Origin: Brevibacterium sp. CCUG 69071
Lineage (GTDB): Bacteria; Actinomycetota; Actinomycetes; Actinomycetales; Brevibacteriaceae
Length of the DNA: 64,000 nt
NCBI RefSeq assembly: GCF_021023135.1
Contig: NZ_PGFV01000002.1
Coordinates: 434,001-498,000, forward strand
Direction: 5' to 3'
Part shown: positions 53,271-60,617 of the stretch, one piece after another
Layout: each line of letters starts with the position of its first letter
How positions within the stretch are numbered: position 1 is the stretch's first letter
Program-made: the position numbers and the translations under genes
The notes under the pieces: model-generated
Told to the model about the DNA's origin: nothing
What the model saw: the letters and a program-made list of their open reading frames with translations, nothing else
Databases searched by the model: none

Positions 53271-54413
53271 ATGACTTTGCCACACGAAGATGTTGACCCA
53301 GACGGCCTGCTCGAATACTCAGTGGTCTTCACCGACCGCTCGCTCAACCACATGTCGAAGCGGTTCGTGTCCGTGATGCAGGACATCAACCGGATCCTGC
53401 GCTCGGCCTACGACGCCGAGTCGGCGGCCATCGTCCCAGGCGGCGGCAGCTACGCGATGGAATCGGTGGCCCGCCAGCTCGCCACCGGCAAGAAGGCGCT
53501 CATCGTGCGCAACGGTCTGTTCTCCTTCCGCTGGTCGCAGATCCTCGACGCCGGAGCCATCGCCTCCGAGACGACCGTGCTCAAGGCCTCGGCCGACAGT
53601 CCCGAGCACCAGTCGGCATGGTCACCGGCTCCCGTCGCCGAGGTGGTCGCCGCCATCGAGCGCGCGAAGCCCGATGTCGTGTTCGCTCCCCACGTCGAGA
53701 CTGCCTCGGGGATGCTGCTGCCCGACGACTACGTCCGGGCCGTCTCCGAGGCCGTGCATTCGGTCGGTGGCCTGTTCGTCCTCGACTGCATCGCCTCGGG
53801 TGCGATGTGGGCCTCGATGACCGACCTCGGCGTCGATGTGCTCCTCTCCGCCCCGCAGAAGGGCTGGAGCGGATCGCCGTGCGCCGGCTACGTCATGCTC
53901 AGTTCGGCCGGTCGGGTCGCGGTCGAAGCATCGACGTCGACGAGCTTCGCGATGGATCTGAAGAAGTGGCTGTCGATCGCCGATGACTACGAGGAGGGTC
54001 GGACCCCGTATCACGCGACGATGCCGACCGATGCGCTCACGCACAATGTCGAGCTCATGCGCGAGACCGAGGAGCGCGGCTTCGACAAGCTCGAATCGGC
54101 TCAGCGTGAGCTCGGTGAGCGGGTGCGTCGGGTCTTCGCCGATCGCGGTCTGCCTTCGGTGGCTTCGGACGAGTTCGCCTCGCCGAGCGTGGTCGTCGTC
54201 CACACCGACAACCCGAAGCTGGCCACCGGCGCCGACTTCAAGGAGGTCGGCGTGCAGATCGCCGCCGGCGTGCCCCTGCAGTGCGATGAACCCGAGGACT
54301 TCTCGTCCTTCCGCATCGGCCTGTTCGGGCTCGACAAGCTCGGCGACATCGACAGCACGGTCGCCCGCCTCGAGGCAGCACTCGACTCGATCGGTGTGAC
54401 GGCCGAAGCCTGA
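53271..54413 (+). CDS. Class V PLP-dependent aminotransferase
   Basis: 380-residue fold-type I PLP enzyme of the alanine-glyoxylate/serine-pyruvate aminotransferase group. IVPGGGSYAMESVARQL binds the phosphate, VLDCIASGAMW holds the PLP-contacting Asp, and the Schiff-base Lys lies in LLSAPQKGWSGSP. The substrate pair is not predictable. Start at 53271 chosen from the -10 element; an ATG at 53250 is in frame. It is convergent with the methyltransferase gene at 54528 and shares its terminator. Confidence 0.86.
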   Translation: MTLPHEDVDPDGLLEYSVVFTDRSLNHMSKRFVSVMQDINRILRSAYDAESAAIVPGGGSYAMESVARQLATGKKALIVRNGLFSFRWSQILDAGAIASETTVLKASADSPEHQSAWSPAPVAEVVAAIERAKPDVVFAPHVETASGMLLPDDYVRAVSEAVHSVGGLFVLDCIASGAMWASMTDLGVDVLLSAPQKGWSGSPCAGYVMLSSAGRVAVEASTSTSFAMDLKKWLSIADDYEEGRTPYHATMPTDALTHNVELMRETEERGFDKLESAQRELGERVRRVFADRGLPSVASDEFASPSVVVVHTDNPKLATGADFKEVGVQIAAGVPLQCDEPEDFSSFRIGLFGLDKLGDIDSTVARLEAALDSIGVTAEA

Positions 54414-54452
54414 CGCAGCGCGACGGCCTTTCGTGCGTACGTCCTACACAAA

Positions 54453-54490
54453 ATGACACAACCACCCGTAGCAACGGGTGGTTGTGTCAT
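54453..54490. terminator. Bidirectional terminator between convergent genes
   Basis: Perfect 16-bp stem (ATGACACAACCACCCG / CGGGTGGTTGTGTCAT) with a 6-nt loop. Confidence 0.75.
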
Positions 54491-54527
54491 TCTCGGTGCA
54501 TATTGCGAAGTGGCGCAGGACCGAACC

Positions 54528-55577
54528 TCAGGCAGTAGGCCCAAGAGCGACCACGTTCTCTGCAAGGCGCTCGTTGTCGCCGTACATGAAGTGGTTGCGC
54601 ATGTTCTCCGAGAAGCGGCTCGCCTCGGTGGTCAGCCCGACCGCCTCGGCGACCTCGCGGATGTGCATCGGGGTCGCCCCGCAGCACACGCCGATGTAGT
54701 TGACGCCCAGCTCGTAGGCCTCCTTCGCGAAGGCGCCGATCTCATACCGATTGGTCTGCAGCGGATCCAACGCGGTGGGGAAGGTGCGTCCGTGCGGTGA
54801 AGCCACCTCGGCGGTCGGATCCGAGAGGTTGAAGAACGTCGGTTCCTTCTCCGTGGTCCGGTAGGGAATCGGCAGGGCACCGACGTGGCAGGACACGGCC
54901 TCGCGGATCTGGCGCAGCCACGGCAGCATCGTCGCCGGCCCGCGGAAGCAGTTGAGGCCGACGACGTCGACACCGAGCTGTTCGAGACGCTGCGCGGTTT
55001 CGACGATGCCGACCCCGTCGGCCATCTCCTGGAAGGCCATGGGCGCGAGCGTGAGCACGACGGGCAGGCCGCTGGCCTTGGCGATCTCGGCGGCGGCGAT
55101 GGCCTCCTCGGCGAAGTAGAAGGTCTCACCGACGATGAGATCGGCGCCTTCGTCGACGGCCCAGCCGACCATCTCGGTGAACATGGCGCGGACCTCGTTC
55201 TGCTTCTCGACGTTGTCGGGATCCCAGATGTTCGAGTTCGAGATGTTGCCGGCCATGAAGTTCCCGGGCTTGGCGTCCGCAACGCTGCGGGCGATCTGCA
55301 GGGCCGAGCGGTTGAGCGGCTCGAGCAGGTCCTCCTTGCCGATGACCCGCATCTTCTCGCGGTGGCCGTTGTAGGTGAAGGCCTCGACGATGTCGGAGCC
55401 CGCGCGCTGGAAGTCCACGTGCAGGGACCGCAGGGCGTCCGGGAACTCGAGCGCCACCTCGGGCACGAATTCACCGGCGGACAGGTAGCCGCGCTTCTCG
55501 AGCTCGAACAGGAAGCCTTCGGCGCAGATCACGGGGCCGGCATCGAGCCGGGCGGTGAGTGGATTGGTCTCGGTCAT
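54528..55577 (-). CDS. Homocysteine S-methyltransferase family protein (betaine-homocysteine type)
   Basis: 349-residue TIM-barrel methyltransferase. The three zinc-binding cysteines are in place: Cys210 (VVGLNC) and Cys298-Cys299 (IGVCCGATP). This set and the length resemble betaine-homocysteine methyltransferases and related enzymes that make methionine, or demethylate other donors. The methyl donor is unknown. The start at 55577 has GAGAGC upstream as a weak ribosome binding site. Confidence 0.86.
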   Translation of the reverse strand: MTETNPLTARLDAGPVICAEGFLFELEKRGYLSAGEFVPEVALEFPDALRSLHVDFQRAGSDIVEAFTYNGHREKMRVIGKEDLLEPLNRSALQIARSVADAKPGNFMAGNISNSNIWDPDNVEKQNEVRAMFTEMVGWAVDEGADLIVGETFYFAEEAIAAAEIAKASGLPVVLTLAPMAFQEMADGVGIVETAQRLEQLGVDVVGLNCFRGPATMLPWLRQIREAVSCHVGALPIPYRTTEKEPTFFNLSDPTAEVASPHGRTFPTALDPLQTNRYEIGAFAKEAYELGVNYIGVCCGATPMHIREVAEAVGLTTEASRFSENMRNHFMYGDNERLAENVVALGPTA

Positions 55578-55688
55578 GGGTGCTCTCCGTAGTGATGTGT
55601 GAGGAGGGGCAGGTGTCGCTCGGGTGGAGACCCGAACCTCGATATGAAAGCACGACGAGCTGTGTTGCGTGCGTCACAATGACATATT

Positions 55689-56744
55689 TCAATTCGCCGA
55701 GGTGGCCGGAGCCTTCCGTTCCGCAGCGGCGGAGTGTCGGCCCGGTGTGGAGCGCAGTCGGGCGAAGGGGCGGAGGAGGAGGCCGGACACCGTCGTGGCG
55801 TACCAGCGCAGGGCTCGATCGAAGGGCTCCCACGACAGTATCCAGGTGACCAGCACGGCGATGCCCAGGCAGATGCCGAAGACGGCGATGGGCCCGATGA
55901 CCTCGAGGCTGTCGTCGAGTGCCGGCTGGAGGCCGCGGACGACGAATCCGTGGAGGACGTAGACAGAGAGGCTGTGGCGGCCGATCGTGGCGAGCACATT
56001 CTGCTTCTCGCCCACCCACGCGAGCAGCGTCAGCGTCATCAGCAGGGCTCCGATGTCGAGGATCAGTCGGATGCCCACCCCTTCGGGGATGCCGACGTGG
56101 AAGTGGGCGAAGTTGAGGCTGCCGAAAAGCCAGTCGTTGTCGACATCGTCGAGGTAGAAGGCGGTGATGGCGGCGAGCGCGGCCGCGCTGAGCCCGAGCT
56201 TCTGCCAGATCGCGAGGTTGCCGGCCCAGTCGAGGATCTGCTTTCCGTAGAGCTTGCCGATGACGAAGAAGGGCCAGAACACCATCGTCCGAGCAGCCGA
56301 GAGCTCCGTGTCGAGGATCGGCAGGACGCCGCCGAAGAGGCCGACGGCCACCGAGGTGACCAGGACGGCCCGAGGGAACCGTTCGATGAACGGCACGGTG
56401 ACCATCCACCACGCCATCGACAGCAGGAACCAGGAGTACCAGAACGGAGTGAGCAGGCTGTAGTCGGGATCGAGGCCGAACATCGACATCCACGCCCACA
56501 TCAGAGGCAGCACCGCGGCGAGGAGAACGAGGAAGTTCAGGATCCTCTCGGGCAGTCGGTTCGACTTCGCCGTGATGCCGGCGAGGAAGACGAAGGCCGG
56601 CATGTGGAAGGAGTAGATGAGGTACATCGGTGCGCTGAGCGCATCGTCGCCCCACGGCGAGGTCCTCGCCAGCAGGTGGCCGAGGACGACGGTGAAGATG
56701 AGGATGCCTTTGGCGCGGTCAAGGCGATAGTCACGAGTGGGCAC
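55689..56744 (-). CDS. Membrane acyltransferase, acyltransferase-3 type
   Basis: 351-residue polytopic membrane protein with about ten helices. The N-terminus RLDRAKGILIFTVVLGHLL carries the family Arg and His; IGRHSLSVYVLHGFVVR near residue 258 is another hallmark. The acceptor is unknown. It resembles the gene at 7598 in fold but not closely in sequence. GTG start with TATCGT 6 nt upstream. Confidence 0.78.
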   Translation of the reverse strand: MPTRDYRLDRAKGILIFTVVLGHLLARTSPWGDDALSAPMYLIYSFHMPAFVFLAGITAKSNRLPERILNFLVLLAAVLPLMWAWMSMFGLDPDYSLLTPFWYSWFLLSMAWWMVTVPFIERFPRAVLVTSVAVGLFGGVLPILDTELSAARTMVFWPFFVIGKLYGKQILDWAGNLAIWQKLGLSAAALAAITAFYLDDVDNDWLFGSLNFAHFHVGIPEGVGIRLILDIGALLMTLTLLAWVGEKQNVLATIGRHSLSVYVLHGFVVRGLQPALDDSLEVIGPIAVFGICLGIAVLVTWILSWEPFDRALRWYATTVSGLLLRPFARLRSTPGRHSAAAERKAPATSAN

Positions 56745-56756
56745 CCGGACACGATA
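56745..56756 (-). promoter_or_regulatory. Leaderless-type -10 element of the second acyltransferase gene
   Basis: On the minus strand TATCGT (56756-56751), GTCCGG, then the GTG at 56744. Confidence 0.4.
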
Positions 56757-56910
56757 GCTGAATCACCGCGCGAATAATAAAGATTTGATAACGCTTTGAG
56801 GTGCGGTTCAGGTGGCTGTCAGGTTCTCGGACCCCAGCAGGTTCTCGAACCCCAGAGATCGCCGATGAGGACGGCCGCAGCCGCCGTCGTCGCTCAGCTT
56901 GCGCCGTCGC

Positions 56911-57255
56911 TCAGCTTGCGCAGGCCACGCAGGTCGCGGCATAGGGGCGGGCTTCGAGGCGGACCTCGGGAATGGGTTCTCCGCAGACGACACAGAGGCC
57001 GAAGGTGCCCTCGTCGAGACGCTCGAGCGCCGCGGCGATCTCGGTCAGTCGCTGCCGGGACTCGCGCAGCAGGGTCTCGGACTGGGAGCGTTCGAAGGCC
57101 AGCGTCGAGCCTTCCGGGTCATGTTCGTCGTCGCTGTTGTCACCCTCGCGGGCGGCGGCGAGGTCCTCGATGCTCGAGGACAGCGAGGCTATGAGGCTCT
57201 GGGTGTCGCGGTCCTCCGCATCCAGGAGTTCGCGCATCCGCTTCTCGTCGACCAT
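56911..57255 (-). CDS. DksA/TraR-type C4 zinc-finger protein
   Basis: 114 residues: a coiled-coil N-terminal region (about 1-80) and a C-terminal zinc finger with Cys88, Cys91, Cys109 and Cys112 (GLCVVCGEPIP, AATCVAC). Proteins of this shape bind RNA polymerase through the secondary channel or act as small regulators. Its ATG shares one base with the stop of the ABC-F gene, so translation is coupled. Confidence 0.86.
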   Translation of the reverse strand: MVDEKRMRELLDAEDRDTQSLIASLSSSIEDLAAAREGDNSDDEHDPEGSTLAFERSQSETLLRESRQRLTEIAAALERLDEGTFGLCVVCGEPIPEVRLEARPYAATCVACAS

Positions 57256-59144
57256 CAGGCTTCCAGCGCTTCGTTAGCTTCGAGCCACCGCTCCTCGAGT
57301 TCGTCCATCTCATCCCGGAGCGTCCGCAGGGAGGCCGTGAGTTCGGCGAGTCCTTCGAAGTCGGTCTGATCGTGCTCGGCCATCTCCTCATGGGCGCGGG
57401 AGATGCGCTGGTTGAGCTTGTCCATGCGGCGCTCGATCGAGGAGACCTCCTTCTTCGCCGCGCGCGCTTCGGCGCCGGAGAGTCTGGTCCCGCCAGCCTG
57501 CCCGGAGCCGTCCTGCCCGGAGCCGTCCTGCCCGCAGCCGTCCTGCCCGGAGGCAGTCCCAGCGTCCGTACCGGAGGCCCCGGATGCGGCACCACTCGCC
57601 GAGGCGGCCCCACCGGAGCCGCCCGGGCCCGAGGCCCGAGCCGCCTCTGCTCGCAGCTTGAGGTACTCATCGACTCCGCCGGGCACGTGGCGCAGGCCGT
57701 GGTCGAGGATCGCGTACTGCTGATCCGTGACGCGTTCGAGCAGATAGCGGTCGTGGGAGACGACGATGAGGGTGCCCGGCCAGGAATCGAGCAGATCCTC
57801 CATGGCCGCGAGCATGTCCGAGTCGACGTCGTTCGTCGGCTCGTCGAGGATGATGACATTGGGTTCGGACATGAGCAGAAGCAGCAGCTGCAGCCGGCGC
57901 TTCTGGCCGCCCGAGAGATCGCCCACTCGAGCCGAGAGGTGCTCTTTGGCGAAGCCGAGCCTCTCGAGCAGCTGGGCGGGAGTGTAGTCCTTGCCCTCGA
58001 TCGTGAAGCTCGTCTTCGAATCGGCGAGGACTTCGCGGACCTTGCGTCCACGCAGCCCCGCCAGGTCCTTGAACTGCTGATCGAGAACGCCGATCTGCAC
58101 GGTCTTGCCGCGCTTGACGCGTCCCTCATCGGCCTCGACCTCGCCGGCGATGAGCCCGAGCAGGGTCGACTTGCCCGCTCCGTTCGGCCCGAGGATCCCT
58201 GTGCGCTCGCCGGGGCCGATCCGCCAGGTGACATCGTGGAGGATCGCGCGACCGTCGTAGCTCTTGGACACATCGAGCAGATCGACGACGTCCTTGCCGA
58301 GTCGGGCGGTCGCCATCTTCTTCAGCTCGATGGGGTTGCGCACCTCGGGGACGTCGGCGATGAGCTGGTTTGCGGCCTCGATGCGGAACTTCGGCTTCGA
58401 GGTCCGGGCCGGAGCACCTCGGCGCAGCCAGGCCAGCTCCTTGCGCATGAGATTCTGACGCTTCTGCTCGGTCGCTGCCGCGATCCGATCACGTTCGACG
58501 CGCTGAAGGACGTAGGCCGCGTATCCGCCCTCGAAGGGTTCGACGATCCGATCGTGGACCTCCCAGGTCTTCGTGCACACCTCGTCGAGGAACCACCGAT
58601 CGTGGGTGACGAGCAGCAGAGCCCCGGAGTTCTTCGGCCACCGGTTCTTCACATGCGCCGCCAGCCAGGCGATGCCGTCGACGTCGAGGTGGTTTGTCGG
58701 CTCATCGAGGATGAGCAGGTCCCAGTCGCCGATCAGCAGGGCGGCCAGGGCCACCCGGCGTCGCTGTCCGCCGGAGAGGCTGGAGACCGGGGCATCCCAG
58801 TCGAGATCGGCGATGAGCCCGGAGATGATGTCGCGTGCCTTGGGATCGGCCGCCCATTCGTAGTCGGCCATGTCACCGACGACGGAGAAGCCGACGCTCG
58901 CCTCGGGGTCGAGGTCGTCGCTCTGGCCGAGCATGCCCAGCCGTAGGCCACCCCGGTAGGTCACCCTCCCGGCATCGGGATCGATGGTGCCGGCGAGCAT
59001 GCCCAGCAGGCTCGACTTGCCGTCGCCGTTGCGCCCGACGATGCCGATCATGTCCCCGGTGTCGACGCCGATGGTCACGGAGTCGAAGACGACGCGGGTG
59101 GGGTATTCGAGGTGCAGGGCTTCGGCCCCGAGAAGATGTGCCAT
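57255..59144 (-). CDS. ABC-F family ATPase
   Basis: Soluble ATPase with two ABC domains and no membrane part, 629 residues; such proteins bind ribosomes and influence translation or antibiotic resistance. Walker A motifs are GRNGDGKSS and GPNGAGKST, signatures SLSGGQRRR and DLSGGQKRR, Walker B LLILDEPTNHLD and VIILDEPTNDVD. A Gly/Ser/Ala/Gln linker with 15-bp tandem repeats (around 57500-57545) precedes a C-terminal coiled coil (SSIERRMDKLNQRISRAHEE). Start at 59144 with GAGGG upstream. In many actinobacteria an ABC-F gene directly follows rsmA-ispE; here it is 8.4 kb away. Confidence 0.92.
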   Translation of the reverse strand: MAHLLGAEALHLEYPTRVVFDSVTIGVDTGDMIGIVGRNGDGKSSLLGMLAGTIDPDAGRVTYRGGLRLGMLGQSDDLDPEASVGFSVVGDMADYEWAADPKARDIISGLIADLDWDAPVSSLSGGQRRRVALAALLIGDWDLLILDEPTNHLDVDGIAWLAAHVKNRWPKNSGALLLVTHDRWFLDEVCTKTWEVHDRIVEPFEGGYAAYVLQRVERDRIAAATEQKRQNLMRKELAWLRRGAPARTSKPKFRIEAANQLIADVPEVRNPIELKKMATARLGKDVVDLLDVSKSYDGRAILHDVTWRIGPGERTGILGPNGAGKSTLLGLIAGEVEADEGRVKRGKTVQIGVLDQQFKDLAGLRGRKVREVLADSKTSFTIEGKDYTPAQLLERLGFAKEHLSARVGDLSGGQKRRLQLLLLLMSEPNVIILDEPTNDVDSDMLAAMEDLLDSWPGTLIVVSHDRYLLERVTDQQYAILDHGLRHVPGGVDEYLKLRAEAARASGPGGSGGAASASGAASGASGTDAGTASGQDGCGQDGSGQDGSGQAGGTRLSGAEARAAKKEVSSIERRMDKLNQRISRAHEEMAEHDQTDFEGLAELTASLRTLRDEMDELEERWLEANEALEA

Positions 59145-59475
59145 AACGCCCTCTAGCCTAGAGCACGAGCGCGTCGCGGCCGTCATCGTTCGCACCCGCA
59201 GCCGTCATCGCGCCCACCCGCGCCGAGGTGGTCGCCACCGTCGATCATCGCGCGGGATTGCGCGGTCGCCTCGGCAGGTCCGCATGACAGATTATTGCGG
59301 TTTCATATCGGTGTTCCGGATTCGGGTGCTAGACGCGCGTGACGCGTGCTCGGAGTGCATTAGACTGTCGGGAAACTCACCAAAATATGACAGTTCACCC
59401 AGTGGTTTCACAAACTCGGCAGAGGCAGACGTGGCCTCCACCGGTGCCATTGTCAGTAATGAGAGAAGAGTCAAC
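59145..59475. other. Intergenic region upstream of the BMP lipoprotein gene
   Basis: No gene seen. One copy of the recurrent 11-mer at 59221-59231. A possible promoter for the downstream gene is GTGACG (59339-59344) and TAGACT (59361-59366), 16 bp apart, giving a leader of about 100 nt; no riboswitch class is recognised in it. Confidence 0.4.
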
Positions 59476-60543
59476 GTGAAGAAGCTCGCATCCGCGGTGT
59501 CGATGATCGCTGCATCCGCCCTTGTTCTTTCGGCCTGCGGTTCAGGCGGCGGCGGAGACTCCGCTGAGGACTACCTGGCCTGCATGGTCTCGGACTCCGG
59601 CGGCTGGGACGACCAGTCGTTCAACCAGTCCGGCAAGGAAGGCCTGGAGAACGCGAAGAAGAACCTCGGCATCGAGGAGAAGGACGCGGAATCGCAGGGC
59701 GATGCGGACTTCAAGCCGAATGTCGACAACATGGTTCAGGCCGGCTGCAACCTCACCTTCGGTGTCGGCTTCCTCCTCGAAGACACGATCCAGGAGGCCG
59801 CCGAGGCGAACACCGACCTCAACTTCGCGCTCATCGACTCGACCTTCTCCGACGCCGACGGCAATCCGGTGACCGTCGACAACGCCAAGCCCGTCGTGTT
59901 CAACACCGCCGAGGCCGCGTACCTCGCCGGCTATGTCGCAGCGGCCTCCTCCGAATCGGGCAAGGTCGGCACCTTCGGCGGCATCCAGATTCCCTCGGTG
60001 ACGATCTTCATGGACGGCTTCGCCGACGGCGTGAAGAAGTTCAATGAAGACAACAAGAAGGACGTCAAACTCCTCGGCTGGGACAAGGACAAGCAGGACG
60101 GATCCTTCTCCGGCGACTTCGAGAACCAGGGCCAGGGCCAGGAGCTGACCAAGCAGCTCATCTCCCAGGGTGCCGACGTCATCATGCCCGTCGCCGGCCC
60201 GGTCGGCCTCGGTGCCGCCGCGGCTGCGAAGGAAGCCGATGACGTCAAGCTCGTGTGGGTCGACTCCGACGGCTATGAGTCAACGGAATACGGAGACATC
60301 ATCCTCACCTCGGTGGTCAAGGAGATCGCGAACGCGGTCGAGGACACCATCAAGGAGGGCATGGACGACAACTTCACCGCCGAGCCCTACGTCGGCACCC
60401 TCGAGAACGAAGGCGTCGGACTGGCTCCGTACCACGACTTCGAGGACGAGGTTCCCGAAGACGTGAAGAAGAAGGTCGAGGATCTCAAGCAGCAGATCAT
60501 CGACGGCAGCCTGACCGTGGAATCCGAGAGCACGCCGAAATAA
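59476..60543 (+). CDS. BMP-family nucleoside-binding lipoprotein
   Basis: 355-residue lipoprotein (lipobox LSAC, Cys21) of the basic membrane protein/PnrA family, which bind nucleosides. Typical segments: [69 protein letters not shown] start at 59476, preceded by GAGAGAAGAG. It leads an importer operon with the ATPase and two permeases downstream, separated by a terminator-like hairpin. Confidence 0.93.
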   Translation: MKKLASAVSMIAASALVLSACGSGGGGDSAEDYLACMVSDSGGWDDQSFNQSGKEGLENAKKNLGIEEKDAESQGDADFKPNVDNMVQAGCNLTFGVGFLLEDTIQEAAEANTDLNFALIDSTFSDADGNPVTVDNAKPVVFNTAEAAYLAGYVAAASSESGKVGTFGGIQIPSVTIFMDGFADGVKKFNEDNKKDVKLLGWDKDKQDGSFSGDFENQGQGQELTKQLISQGADVIMPVAGPVGLGAAAAAKEADDVKLVWVDSDGYESTEYGDIILTSVVKEIANAVEDTIKEGMDDNFTAEPYVGTLENEGVGLAPYHDFEDEVPEDVKKKVEDLKQQIIDGSLTVESESTPK

Positions 60544-60554
60544 GCGGATAGGTT

Positions 60555-60590
60555 AAACTGCAGGGCCGAGACGATTCGGCCCTGCAGTTT
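60555..60590 (+). terminator. Intercistronic terminator/attenuator
   Basis: A perfect 15-bp stem (AAACTGCAGGGCCGA and complement) with a 6-nt loop ends in TTTT. It lies 11 nt after the binding-protein stop and before the ATPase gene, so it probably lowers expression of the membrane components relative to the binding protein. Confidence 0.75.
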
Positions 60591-60617
60591 TCGAATTTGT
60601 GAGGAGTACCGGGAGCA

